Below, piece after piece: positions 21,147 to 29,954 of a stretch of DNA of 34,148 nt. How positions within the stretch are numbered: position 1 is the first letter of the stretch; each line of letters starts with the position of its first letter. The DNA comes from a virus: IMG/VR virus record IMGVR_UViG_3300035670_000775, positions 1 through 34,148 of that record; one strand, 5' to 3'. The notes under the pieces were generated by a model, which had not been told where the DNA came from, made no database searches, and saw only the letters and a list, made by a program, of their open reading frames with translations. A program made the position numbers and the translations under genes.

Positions 21147-24100
21147 TCACAAAAGTCCGTAGTTGACCATCTTGTAACCGTCAGGCCGCGTCAATACGGC
21201 CACCGGCAACACCGTCTCCACTTCGTCGGCCATTACGCCGCGTTGGCGCTCGCCGCCGATGTCGTACTCGTATACGCCGATGCCGAGCGGGTGAGTACCG
21301 ATACGCACAATGTTGGACTTCAAACGGCGATCCGAAAACATGATGGCGGCGCTACCAAGGTTTCCGGCCAATCCGTACAAGCCCGACATATTGCTGGCGG
21401 CTTGGTTTGCGGCAATGCCGTAACGCTGCATAGCGGCGGCATCCTGCGCCTGCATGGCTTGCAGGTACGGAGTCGCTTGCACCTGCACCGGGTTGTACGC
21501 TTGGAACTGCGGCATTTGCACCTGCGATCCCGACAACAACGCTGAAATCTCGTTGAGCGGCTGATTGCGTAGTGCCAACTGCTGCTGCAATGCCTGCTGC
21601 ACCGCTTGGTTCTGGAACGTCGCAGCGCCAGCCTGCTGGTTGTACATCTGCTGCTGTGCGGCGTTCTGTGCGGCTTGTTGCTGCAACGCGGCTTGCTGGT
21701 TTTGCAGGATGGAAGCGTTGTACAGCCCTTGGATGTCCATCGTCTGACCAAAACGCTGTTGTTGCGCTTGGTTGGCGGCGGCTTGGGCAGCCAACAACTG
21801 CTGGTACTGCTGCAACTGCGCTTGGTTGCCAAACTCGGCTTGCGCTCCTGCTTGTTGGAAGCCCTGTGCTTGGCGTGCGAGGTTGGCTTGGTATGCAGCC
21901 AATGCTTGCTGTTGGTTTTGCGCCAGCGCTTGGTTTTGCAATTCTTGCGCGGTTACTTGTTGACCGAATTGCTGACCCTGACCGGCCAACAACGCTTGGT
22001 AACGCTGCAAAGCAGCCTGCTGGTTTTGCGCGAGAGCCTGATTAGCAAACTCGGCTTGCCCCATTTGCTGTGCAAATTGCTGCTGTTGAGCGGCATTAGC
22101 AGCCTGTTGCTGCTGTAGCGCCGCTTGCTGGTTCTGCGCGAGTGCTTGATTGCCCAACTGCGCGGCTTGCGTTTGCTGCCCAAAGGTTTGACCCTGCAAT
22201 GCAGCGTTGATCTGCGCTTGTTGTGCGGCAGCGGCTTGGTTTTGCGCGATGGCTTGGTTGGCAAGTTCCTGCGCTGACAACTGCTGACCAAACTGTTGTG
22301 CGCCTGCTTGATTCTGCATTTGTGCAGCGGCTTGCGCTTGGGCAAAGTTTTGCGCGATGGCTTGGTTTTGAGCCTGTGTCGCCTGCTGCCCCATTCCAAA
22401 CTGCGCTAACAACGCATCGCGGTTGAATTCCCCAGCGCCGACCGCCTGACCGTACTGCTGCGCCTGTGCGGCGTTAGCAGCCTGTTGGGCGGCAAGGGCT
22501 TGCTGGAAGTTCTGACCGATGGCTTGGTTTTGCGCTTGTGCGGCTTGCTGTCCCGTCTGGAACGTCGCCAACTGCGCTTCGCGGCCAAACTCGCCTGCGG
22601 CTACGCGCTGCAAGAAATTTTGCTGCTGGGCTTGGTTGCCCTGCTGCGCTGCGGCTAACGCTTGCTGGAAGTTTTGCGCTTGGGCTTGGTTTGCGATCTG
22701 CTGGGATTGGGCTTGCGTCTCAAACCCGGCTAATGCGCTTTCGCGGCCAAATTGAGCGCCTCCAAGTTGCTGCGCGTAATTTTGCGCGGCGGCTTGGTTA
22801 GCCAATTGCTGTGCGGTTTGTCCTTGTGCAAAGTTTTGGGCAGCGGCTTGATTAGCCATTTGTTGCGCTTGCTGCTGCGTGCCAAATCCAGCCAAAGCGG
22901 CTTGTTGCCCAAACTCTTGACCTGCCAATTGTTGTGCAAAGCCTTGCTGTTGTGCTGCATTTTGCGCCTGCTGTGCGGCAAGAGCCTGTTGGAAGTTTTG
23001 TGCTTGCGCTTGGTTGATCGCTTGTTGAGCCTGTTGACCCATACCAAACGACGCCATTTGCGCTTCTTGTCCAAACTGACCGGCTTGCACGCGTTGTTGG
23101 AACGCTTGCTGCTGCGCCATGTTGGCGGCTGATTGCGCGGCCAACGACTGCTGGAAGTTCTGCGCCAGCGCCTCGTTGTAGAGGCCAAGCCCTTGTGCGC
23201 CTGCGCCAAACTGCGACAGCGCCGCTTGGTTAGCAAAGTCGGCCAGCGTTTGTTGCTCGGCAAGCCCTTGCTGACGCATGGAAGCGTCTAGCGAGATACC
23301 TTGCAATGCGGCTTGGGTACGCAAATCGTTTTCACGCTGCGCTTGCAGTTCCATTTCGGCGTTGTACGCCTCACCGCCGGGTCGCAAGCCTTGGTTGACA
23401 AGGCGCTGCTCCAACTGCGACCGCTCACGCTGCAACTGCGGATCAAGGCGCGACATGATGGCGCTTTGTGCGCTCATCCCTGCATTCACCGGCATAGCGG
23501 TCAAGCCCGCGGTGCTTAACTGGCGCTGAAGTTCGGGGGTTGCTAAATCACCGCGTGCATAACCAAACCGACCCTCTTGTACGTTGCGCGAGACATCGCC
23601 CACGCCCGAGAGGTTGAGGTTGGTTTCTAACGACGGTGCGGCAGGGCCGCCAATGGCTCGGCCAAACTGATCGCCCGAGGGAGCGTTAGCAAGTGCGCCG
23701 ACGCGGCTGGCGTCAAACCCGCCAAGGTTAAGCCCCTGCGGGCCAGCGCCCGCAAAGCCGTACAGCCCTGCGCTCGGGCCAGCACCCGCGCCAAACCGCG
23801 AGGCGTCAAACCCACCAAAAGACAGCCCTTGCGGCCCCATACCAGCGGCAAATTGACCTGCGCTCGGGCCACCCTGCGCTGCACCGAGTCCAGACAGGTC
23901 AAGGCCGCCAAACTGCACACCACCCGGGCCACCCGTTGCGGTGCCAAACTGCCCGCCCGTGGGAGCGCCTTGCACACCGCCAACGCCAGCCAAGTTGAGT
24001 TGCCCGAGGTTGTACGCGCTTGGGCCGCCCGTTGCCATGCCGTATTGACCAGCAAAAGGGCCATACGCCACGCCGGTCGGGCTAACATTTGCGCCCGCTT

Positions 24101-24908
24101 GGCCGTAAGCGCCAAGGTTGACTTGCCCCGGCATACCCGCACCGGCTTGCACCCCGCCTGTACCTGCTTGACCCATGCCAGCAAGGTTTGGTGCGCCGCT
24201 AATTGCGCCCGTAGCGCCGATGCCGCCTTGCGCCTGACCTTGGTTTAACCCCGAGGTGTCAGCCATCCCAAACGCGCTGACGTTGGAGCCTGCTTGACCC
24301 TGCGGGGTAAATTGTCCCGGCACTTGGTCAGCGGTAAATCCAGTTTGCAGGTTAGTGGGCGTCGGTGCGCCTGCAACGACACCGCCTGCGCCTGCGGCTA
24401 CGCCACCCGCTTGACCAAATTTAGTCAGGTCAGGGGTTTGGGCAACTTGCCCGTAATTAGCCAACGCCGTCTGAAGTTGCGGCAGTTGGGCTTGGAAATC
24501 TTGGTCAAGGAACTTGTTAAGGTCGCCAATCTCGCGCAACCCCAGCAGCGACATTGCCTGCTCGGCTTGCTGTTGGGAGGCAAAAATGTCCTTGGCTTTG
24601 CCGGTCAGTTCTTGGCGAATCGTCGGCTGTTCAACGTAAGAGGTGAACTGCTCTTGCGTTGGAACAGCGGCAAATTCGTTACCACCAGCGACTTGCGCTT
24701 GGTAGTCGGCCATCGCCTTGTCAAAGCCCGCTTGGTTGAACTGCGGGGTTTTGTTCCAAGTTACGGTTTGCGATGCTGTCGGCGTATATATGTTCGGATT
24801 GGACATATACGCCGATTGCTGGGCAGCCTCTTTGTTGGCTTGCCCTTGCAGCATGGCGATCTGATTGTAATCAGGTGTTGGCGGCGGCTTCGGCGAACTC
24901 TTGCCCAT
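21147..24908 (-). CDS. Giant Gln-rich repeat virion protein with C-terminal S74 domain
   Basis: 1253 residues. The N-terminus (1-160) is typical of podovirus virion proteins: TPDYNQIAMLQGQANKEAAQ, then SNPNIYTPTASQTVTW. Residues about 165-440 are Gly-rich with about 31-residue repeats; 440-566 are helical; 567-1097 are Gln/Ala/Asn repeats of 54 and 36 residues forming a very long helix. After a linker, S1192 starts SDRRLKSNI with K1197, a short peptidase S74 chaperone ending KMVNYGLL. Likely a trimeric fibrous or ejected virion component; which of the two is undecided. GGAG lies seven bases before the ATG. Confidence 0.75.
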   Translation of the reverse strand: MGKSSPKPPPTPDYNQIAMLQGQANKEAAQQSAYMSNPNIYTPTASQTVTWNKTPQFNQAGFDKAMADYQAQVAGGNEFAAVPTQEQFTSYVEQPTIRQELTGKAKDIFASQQQAEQAMSLLGLREIGDLNKFLDQDFQAQLPQLQTALANYGQVAQTPDLTKFGQAGGVAAGAGGVVAGAPTPTNLQTGFTADQVPGQFTPQGQAGSNVSAFGMADTSGLNQGQAQGGIGATGAISGAPNLAGMGQAGTGGVQAGAGMPGQVNLGAYGQAGANVSPTGVAYGPFAGQYGMATGGPSAYNLGQLNLAGVGGVQGAPTGGQFGTATGGPGGVQFGGLDLSGLGAAQGGPSAGQFAAGMGPQGLSFGGFDASRFGAGAGPSAGLYGFAGAGPQGLNLGGFDASRVGALANAPSGDQFGRAIGGPAAPSLETNLNLSGVGDVSRNVQEGRFGYARGDLATPELQRQLSTAGLTAMPVNAGMSAQSAIMSRLDPQLQRERSQLEQRLVNQGLRPGGEAYNAEMELQAQRENDLRTQAALQGISLDASMRQQGLAEQQTLADFANQAALSQFGAGAQGLGLYNEALAQNFQQSLAAQSAANMAQQQAFQQRVQAGQFGQEAQMASFGMGQQAQQAINQAQAQNFQQALAAQQAQNAAQQQGFAQQLAGQEFGQQAALAGFGTQQQAQQMANQAAAQNFAQGQTAQQLANQAAAQNYAQQLGGAQFGRESALAGFETQAQSQQIANQAQAQNFQQALAAAQQGNQAQQQNFLQRVAAGEFGREAQLATFQTGQQAAQAQNQAIGQNFQQALAAQQAANAAQAQQYGQAVGAGEFNRDALLAQFGMGQQATQAQNQAIAQNFAQAQAAAQMQNQAGAQQFGQQLSAQELANQAIAQNQAAAAQQAQINAALQGQTFGQQTQAAQLGNQALAQNQQAALQQQQAANAAQQQQFAQQMGQAEFANQALAQNQQAALQRYQALLAGQGQQFGQQVTAQELQNQALAQNQQQALAAYQANLARQAQGFQQAGAQAEFGNQAQLQQYQQLLAAQAAANQAQQQRFGQTMDIQGLYNASILQNQQAALQQQAAQNAAQQQMYNQQAGAATFQNQAVQQALQQQLALRNQPLNEISALLSGSQVQMPQFQAYNPVQVQATPYLQAMQAQDAAAMQRYGIAANQAASNMSGLYGLAGNLGSAAIMFSDRRLKSNIVRIGTHPLGIGVYEYDIGGERQRGVMADEVETVLPVAVLTRPDGYKMVNYGLL
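21618..23075 (-). repeat. Gln-rich helical repeats: five 54-residue then six 36-residue units
   Basis: Residues 612-881 are five consecutive 54-residue units starting FGQEA, FGQQA, FGRES, FGREA and FNRDA. Residues 882-1097 are six consecutive 36-residue units starting LANQA, LGNQA, FANQA, LQNQA, FGNQA and LYNAS. A 45-residue unit precedes them. All lengths are multiples of nine, and the 54 and 36 lengths are multiples of 18. Confidence 0.85.
23637..24014 (-). repeat. Gly-rich ~31-residue repeats
   Basis: Units starting at residues 299 (YNLGQLNLAG, 32 long), 331 (VQFGGLDLSG, 31), 362 (LSFGGFDASR, 31) and 393 (LNLGGFDASR), each closing with a GP-containing turn. Looser related units lie upstream. 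Confidence 0.7.
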
Positions 24909-25311
24909 ACCTAGACTCCAAGAAACGACACCGTTCTGGTGTTTGCGTCATAAAAACAATGTCTCCGTCGGGTGCGCCATTCTTAATACGCGCTTCCTCG
25001 GAAAACCCCATTTTCGTGACCAGTTTCAGCGCCCGGGTATGGTTGCTGGAAATCGGCCCTATTATCTTATCAACATTGCAGACGTTGTAGGCATAATCGT
25101 ACACGGCGGTCAAATACGCCTTGTTGATGCGCTTCCACGCGATGTGGCAAACGACCGAACGCCCGTTCCACATCTCGTACACCGTCCCGGCGATTAACTC
25201 GCCGTCTTTCTCAAGTCCAATGGCTTCCGACCGTTCGGCGTGATAGCCCCCGTTGGTTTGGGCCGTGACCCAATGCCCCACATGGGGGCCGCTGACTATA
25301 TTCCAGCCCAT
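24871..25311 (-). CDS. GNAT-type acetyltransferase
   Basis: 146 residues. It shows the GNAT order: a strand AIGLEKDGELIAGTVYEMWN, a middle AYLTAVYDYAYNVCNVDKII, and the acetyl-CoA-side segment SSNHTRALKLVTKMGFSEEA, where N-x-x-S/A-x-x-L-x-x-K-x-GF is characteristic. It would acetylate an unknown amine, perhaps a virion protein or host target. It is located among virion genes and overlaps the hub gene by 16 bases and the Gln-rich gene by 38 bases. GNAT proteins at this position recur in podovirus late operons. Confidence 0.8.
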   Translation of the reverse strand: MGWNIVSGPHVGHWVTAQTNGGYHAERSEAIGLEKDGELIAGTVYEMWNGRSVVCHIAWKRINKAYLTAVYDYAYNVCNVDKIIGPISSNHTRALKLVTKMGFSEEARIKNGAPDGDIVFMTQTPERCRFLESRYGQEFAEAAANT

Positions 25312-26861
25312 CCGATCTGATACACAACGTCAGTTGATGCCCATTGAACCTGCAAATTCTTGCTGCTGCTGTTAAACGAAATGGCTCCCGAGTAGCCGAT
25401 GCCGGTCACACCGGATTGGTTGTTCGTGATGACCACATCGCTGCCCCATAGCGCAACGTCCCATAAACCGACGTTCCATAGTCCCGCCACGGTGGGCGAG
25501 AACGACACCGCACCCGTTTGGTCGGCGGTTTGGAAGTCGGTATTGATACCAATGACCACGCTCGGCTGACCGTTGCTAAAAATGCTCGGTCGTGCGCGGG
25601 TGAAATACTTAATGACGCCGCGAGTCTCAAAGTAGTTGAACGCTTGCAGCGCTTTCGTGCGGATCGGCTCGCCGTCGTCGGCATAACCGCCATCACCTGC
25701 CGTCCAAGCCTTTGCAACGTAGGTATTGCCGCCAAAATACGGCTCGTTTTCCACCAATGCCCAGCACGCAGCGTTCCAACCCGTGAAATTGCACCACGCT
25801 TTAGTGATGTTGTTCATCACAAACTGCTGCTGGCCGGTAGATACCGGCACGTTGACGATTAAAGCGTTGTTGAGCGGGTTGTAGAGTAACCCCCACCCAA
25901 AAGTGTCCTTGTAAGTGCGTGCCGCCGCCGCAAATGCGCCTTGTATCTTGTCCGATAGGGCGATGTTGGGGTCTAAACGCGACGATTGCAGCGCCGAGGC
26001 AAACGGGATCAGCCCGTCAAGCGTCAAAATGAGCAAGTCACCGCCATATTTCGCCATGCAACGACGGGAAATTGGCGCACCGATGATCCAAACACCGATT
26101 AGCGACCATGTAGAGGCGCTTGTGGGATCGGTTCCGCGATATACGGCCACTTCGCCTTGGTCAGAGATAAACACAAGGTTGTCGTCAACGCCGTAACCTG
26201 CGTCAATCGTCCAAGTCGCCATTGCCTGCAACTTGCCACCCAAGTGCATGACGCTAGATAGGTCTAGCACGTTGGCCGCACCGCCCACCGATGCTACCGG
26301 CAAGTACCATGCTTTTAAGGTGTCCTTTTCAATGAACCACATTCGGTTCTTGAACAAGGTTGGCTGGATTAGGTTGGTTGTGGTGACGCCTGTAATGGCA
26401 GGCGTAGACACACCGTCAATTGGGGTCCAGTTTGTGCCGTCGTACAGCAGCGGCGCATCCACGCCGTTAGCGGCATATAGGAACTGACCGCCGCCTGTGG
26501 TGACGTTGGTGTACTCCCATTGCGAATTAGCAAGGCTGGCAACTAGCGCCGATCCTGCCGTGCCTGCTGATGTAACGTCATAAATCCCACCGTCGCTGAT
26601 GGCAAACAATTGCACATCTGACCCCGCGTTGTAGGTCATCAGCGTTTGCACCTCGGCAGGCAGCCCAACAGCGTGTTTGACGTATCCACCGCGCAAATTC
26701 ACGTTAGACACGCTCGGGAACATATTTTCCAAATACACGGCGTCCGTCGGAGCCATGTTTGCCAGCGCGTCACGGGCGTTCCAGCCGCCGACAGGGGCAG
26801 GCAACGACGCCACGTTAGCCGTGGTGCGCTGGACTAACCGTCTGCGAACAGGAGACGCCAT
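25296..26861 (-). CDS. Tail hub / DNA-stabilisation protein (P22 gp10-like)
   Basis: 521 residues, nearly all beta. The N-terminus LPAPVGGWNARDALANMAPT followed by AVYLENMFP is a frequent signature of podovirus head-completion or tail hub proteins. Repeated short beta motifs (LFAISDGGIYDV, FLYAANGVDAPLLYDG, GGDLLILTLDGLIPF) suggest a propeller-like core. It would plug the portal-adaptor channel after packaging. Directly follows the adaptor gene as TAATG, consistent with assembly order. Assignment to gp10 type is by layout and text similarity, not full alignment. Confidence 0.65.
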   Translation of the reverse strand: MASPVRRRLVQRTTANVASLPAPVGGWNARDALANMAPTDAVYLENMFPSVSNVNLRGGYVKHAVGLPAEVQTLMTYNAGSDVQLFAISDGGIYDVTSAGTAGSALVASLANSQWEYTNVTTGGGQFLYAANGVDAPLLYDGTNWTPIDGVSTPAITGVTTTNLIQPTLFKNRMWFIEKDTLKAWYLPVASVGGAANVLDLSSVMHLGGKLQAMATWTIDAGYGVDDNLVFISDQGEVAVYRGTDPTSASTWSLIGVWIIGAPISRRCMAKYGGDLLILTLDGLIPFASALQSSRLDPNIALSDKIQGAFAAAARTYKDTFGWGLLYNPLNNALIVNVPVSTGQQQFVMNNITKAWCNFTGWNAACWALVENEPYFGGNTYVAKAWTAGDGGYADDGEPIRTKALQAFNYFETRGVIKYFTRARPSIFSNGQPSVVIGINTDFQTADQTGAVSFSPTVAGLWNVGLWDVALWGSDVVITNNQSGVTGIGYSGAISFNSSSKNLQVQWASTDVVYQIGWAGI

Positions 26862-27775
26862 TAGGTGCTGCTCGTGCCGTAGCCGCTGTCAGGGATGTTG
26901 TCGTAACCGATCAACACCGTACCCGGTCGCGGGGCAAACGACAGGTTGGCCGCCGCCGTGTCCTGCGCAATGGCTGTCTCTAGTTCCGCAAGGTAATCGC
27001 GGTAAAGCGCCGTTGTATCAAAACCCTTGGCTTCAAAATACTTCAGTTTTGTACCCAAAACCATGACGCGATCTGGGTATACGCAAGTGTCCGTGTCGGC
27101 GGTAAAACTGTTTTTCGGCACAGCAAGGGCGCTTTCTGCCCATGCGGCGCTGCGGTACTCAAAGCCAAGCAACTCGCCACCGTTCATACCCGGCCAAATC
27201 TGGAAATACTTGCCGAGCAAACGCCAACGGATACGCGGGCCGGTGCTGATGTAGCCCGATAGCAGCCATTCCCATTGTTGCGGCGACTCGGGGCCGAGCA
27301 TTTCCCAACGTTTGCTCTTATCCCAATGCGTGCGGTTGACCGTGCTGACGTAATCGGCAGGCAGGTCGTACTTCACTTTCTGGAAAATGACCTGACCGCT
27401 CACAACCGAGGCAGTCGGGGCGTAGTTCAACGTAACCGACGTAGAGCCTGTCACAGCCGTGATGTAGGTAGCGTTGGGGATGCCCACGCCCTGCACTTGG
27501 TATTGCGTAGACAGCCCTGCGGTCGTCGGGATGCCCGTAATCGTGGCGACTCCCTCGGCCCACGTTCCGGTCGTTGTGATGGCTTCCGTGTAGAACGTAT
27601 GTTGGCGGGTTAGTTCGCGCCAATCAGCACGACGGAGCAACTCGTAACCGCAAGCGTTCATCAGAGCGAGAATCTGAATAACGTCCTGACTAGCGTTTCC
27701 CGCCACCGTTTGCGGCGTAGGGATGCCCAGTTCGTTTGTCACTTGCTGGACGAGTTGAACCATCGTGCTGCCCAT
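26861..27775 (-). CDS. Head-tail adaptor (tail tubular A / gp4-like)
   Basis: 304 residues. The N-terminal helices VQLVQQVTNELGIPTPQTVA, DVIQILALMNACGYELLRRA followed by DWRELTRQHTF are the standard opening of podovirus adaptor proteins, and the C-terminus returns with YPDRVMVLGTKLKYFEAKGF and LYRDYLAELETAIAQD. An Ig-like beta insertion (about 60-130, TTGTWAEGVATITGIPTT) lies between. It would form the ring under the portal. Position between capsid genes and hub agrees. Confidence 0.75.
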   Translation of the reverse strand: MGSTMVQLVQQVTNELGIPTPQTVAGNASQDVIQILALMNACGYELLRRADWRELTRQHTFYTEAITTTGTWAEGVATITGIPTTAGLSTQYQVQGVGIPNATYITAVTGSTSVTLNYAPTASVVSGQVIFQKVKYDLPADYVSTVNRTHWDKSKRWEMLGPESPQQWEWLLSGYISTGPRIRWRLLGKYFQIWPGMNGGELLGFEYRSAAWAESALAVPKNSFTADTDTCVYPDRVMVLGTKLKYFEAKGFDTTALYRDYLAELETAIAQDTAAANLSFAPRPGTVLIGYDNIPDSGYGTSST

Positions 27776-27776
27776 G

Positions 27777-28331
27777 CTATGCCTCCGCTACGGTTTCCTT
27801 GGGCGGTCGTCCACGGCGCTTGGCCGGTTCGCCACCCAATAACTGCGCCATCTGTGCCTGCAATTCGGCCAACTGACGCTTGGTATCTTCCAATTCGGCG
27901 CTTGCTTCAACGCGGTTTTTGCGGTTCAAGTACAGCCTTGCCCGCTCACGCAGCCCAACGCCGCCCATGCCAATGCGCTGTAGTTGCGCGTCTGACGCTA
28001 AAGCCAACTGCTCTACCGTCACAAATTTGAGAATCACCAACTCTTGTATCTGATCGCGGGTGATTTCCTCGGGAGCGTCCTTTTGCCACTCTGACAGCGG
28101 GGTGCCGATTTCTGCGGCCACGCCATCGCTCTGTTGCGTCTGAAAGTACAGCCATTGACGCGGGAACCGTGACTTGTGTTCGTCGCGGAAAGGCTGGTCA
28201 ATGATGTTGGTTTTGTCGCCGGGAGCCATGATGCGGCAGTAAGTCTTGCCCTTACCCGGCCCATCGTCCTTAACGTAAAACTCAACGTGCAACTGTGCGT
28301 CGGCGTTAGAAACATCGCTGTCTAATGGCAT
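27777..28331 (-). CDS. 184-aa virion-region protein with C-terminal AT-hook-like tail
   Basis: The ATG at 28331 with AGGAG eight bases upstream is chosen over an upstream in-frame start that lacks one. The N-terminal half is alpha/beta (ADAQLHVEFYVKDDG, KTNIIDQPFRDEHKSRFPRQ). The middle has ASDAQLQRIGMGGVGLRERA, then a coiled-coil (EASAELEDTKRQLAELQAQM) and a terminal KRRGRPPKE AT-hook-like motif. A minor capsid or DNA-binding role is plausible. Similar proteins occur between capsid and adaptor genes in related phages. Confidence 0.65.
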   Translation of the reverse strand: MPLDSDVSNADAQLHVEFYVKDDGPGKGKTYCRIMAPGDKTNIIDQPFRDEHKSRFPRQWLYFQTQQSDGVAAEIGTPLSEWQKDAPEEITRDQIQELVILKFVTVEQLALASDAQLQRIGMGGVGLRERARLYLNRKNRVEASAELEDTKRQLAELQAQMAQLLGGEPAKRRGRPPKETVAEA

Positions 28332-28351
28332 TGTCCTTGCTCCTGTGGGGA

Positions 28352-29179
28352 TTACAGGTTGTTGACCTGTGTGATGGTACAAATGACCGAGGGGATCGCG
28401 GGCCAAACGCTTGTGGCGCTGGCAGCGAGAATTATTGCGTCACTATCGTCTGCGGCCCACATCAACTCAACGTAGTTGGCCGCCTCTAATTGTATGACAA
28501 AATTCCACGCGGCGACTTGTCGTGCCGCCGTTCCTTGCAAAGTCACGGTTGTGGTCGTGTTGGGGACGTTGTTGCCGTTTTTACGCAGCCAAATGTAAAC
28601 GTCTGCCGCGCCACCCGATGCTTTATCTAACTGCGCGGAAAATTGCACGTTATAGACGCCTTGATTTGCCACAACCAGCCGCGAGGTAGGCGAGCCAATA
28701 GACACACCATTAGCCGCGTCCGTCGTGTTAAACGTCATCGCATACGCTTCATTGATGGATACGATGGTTTGCGTAGTTGTGTCCGAAAACGCACCGTAAT
28801 GCAGGATCGGCACCGAGCGACCAAAGCCTTGCAGTTCTTCCCAAAGCGTATTGCTGACGGCAAAAAACATGGCCGAGCAATCAGGGTTAATTGTGCCGAA
28901 CCCTGCGTTGTTGATGCTGCTGCTGGCGTTATATGGGTAAACGGTGATCGGGTTAGCAGTCGTGTTCTTTACGATGATGGTTTCGCCCATCTCGGTCGGC
29001 GGCAACTTGACGCCTGACCCTGCGGCTGCCGTTGTGACGTTGTTATACACATACGTCAGCGTTGTCGCGTCACCGGCTGACGTTCCTGCTGCGGTAACAC
29101 TTGCTATGCCGTCGCCACAGATGGAGACGGTAGAAAGTTGAGTTACTCCGCTGTTTAGTACGCGAGAAGGGATAGCCAT
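28352..29179 (-). CDS. Virion beta-protein with TNF/C1q-like jelly-roll C-terminus
   Basis: 275 residues. The N-terminal half is a phage structural beta domain (MGETIIVKNTTANPITVYPY). From about residue 170 it reads LVVANQGVYNVQFSAQLDKA, VYIWLRKNGNNVPN, VAAWNFVIQLEAANYVELMW, the strand order of TNF/C1q-like trimeric jelly rolls found in phage head fibres and decoration proteins. Likely displayed on the capsid or as a short fibre that may bind glycans or proteins. The stop-start overlap with the DUF115 gene is TGATG. Confidence 0.7.
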   Translation of the reverse strand: MAIPSRVLNSGVTQLSTVSICGDGIASVTAAGTSAGDATTLTYVYNNVTTAAAGSGVKLPPTEMGETIIVKNTTANPITVYPYNASSSINNAGFGTINPDCSAMFFAVSNTLWEELQGFGRSVPILHYGAFSDTTTQTIVSINEAYAMTFNTTDAANGVSIGSPTSRLVVANQGVYNVQFSAQLDKASGGAADVYIWLRKNGNNVPNTTTTVTLQGTAARQVAAWNFVIQLEAANYVELMWAADDSDAIILAASATSVWPAIPSVICTITQVNNL

Positions 29180-29952
29180 CAGGCTGCTTTCCGCTCGTCG
29201 CGCACACGCATGATTTCAGCAATCAGTCCCGGCCCTTTAACGTCTACCGTTATATCGGCCATGACCGAGAACAGTTTTTGAAACTCGTTGGCTTGCTGCG
29301 CCATTGCCATGTTGCAGTTGAACTTCTTGCCCTCGGGGCCGCCAACCCAGATGTCCACAGACGGGCCGGTATATTCGCCCGTAAAGCGCTTTAAGCCGTC
29401 GGCTCGGTTGCAACTGTCGTAGCCGTACATGATGAAATGACGGAACCCGAGCAAGTAGCCGATGTTGACGGCGCGTAGCCCCGATGTGGTGCCACCGCCT
29501 ACGGCAACCTTGCCCGGGCCAATGGCTTCCATTTCCGGCCCCGGCGCCCATGAGTGCCACAACAACATTTTCCTACCCTTGAGGTAGTCAAACGTGGAGG
29601 GCGGGCAGCGCGAGGCTGGCATATAGATGGTATGGTCGTTTAGCCGCTGAATACCGCTCGTGCGGTCACGCGGGTCAAGGTTGACCCATAAATCAGGTTC
29701 AACGCCGTTTTCACACAAGAAATCATGCGCCGCTTTAATCGCCACAATCGGGCGACCGGCTTTACGGTGCGCTTTGATTTCGCCTATGAAATCAGGCATA
29801 GACCACCCGCTCGCCACCAACACCATGTTGCCATCGTGTTTGGTGGGAGCGAGGGCCAGTTCTGGCAAACCACGGGCAAGCGCCGAGCGGATATTGGAAC
29901 AAAGTTCCTCCTCCGTACCCGCCGCCTGCACCGTGATTTCCAGAGGTTGCAT
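29179..29952 (-). CDS. DUF115 / MptE-like protein
   Basis: 257 residues. The Rossmann-like opening NMVLVASGWSMPDFIGEI, IVAIKAAHDFLCENGVEPDL, VNLDPRD and the later GGGTTSGLRAVNIGYLLGFR followed by HFIMYGYDSCN are the DUF115 (MptE-like) landmarks. Members act in archaeal pterin synthesis or, in bacteria, in flagellin glycosylation (Maf proteins). In phages they sit in the structural operon with unknown function; a glycan-related role would fit the other glycosyltransferases here. No signal peptide. Confidence 0.75.
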   Translation of the reverse strand: MQPLEITVQAAGTEEELCSNIRSALARGLPELALAPTKHDGNMVLVASGWSMPDFIGEIKAHRKAGRPIVAIKAAHDFLCENGVEPDLWVNLDPRDRTSGIQRLNDHTIYMPASRCPPSTFDYLKGRKMLLWHSWAPGPEMEAIGPGKVAVGGGTTSGLRAVNIGYLLGFRHFIMYGYDSCNRADGLKRFTGEYTGPSVDIWVGGPEGKKFNCNMAMAQQANEFQKLFSVMADITVDVKGPGLIAEIMRVRDERKAA

Positions 29953-29954
29953 CG

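Noticed and set aside
21618-24014. Dense short repeats that could be taken for a CRISPR array or non-coding satellite.
   Set aside because: The repeats stay in frame as amino-acid repeats of a 1253-residue protein, with no constant repeat plus unique spacer pattern.
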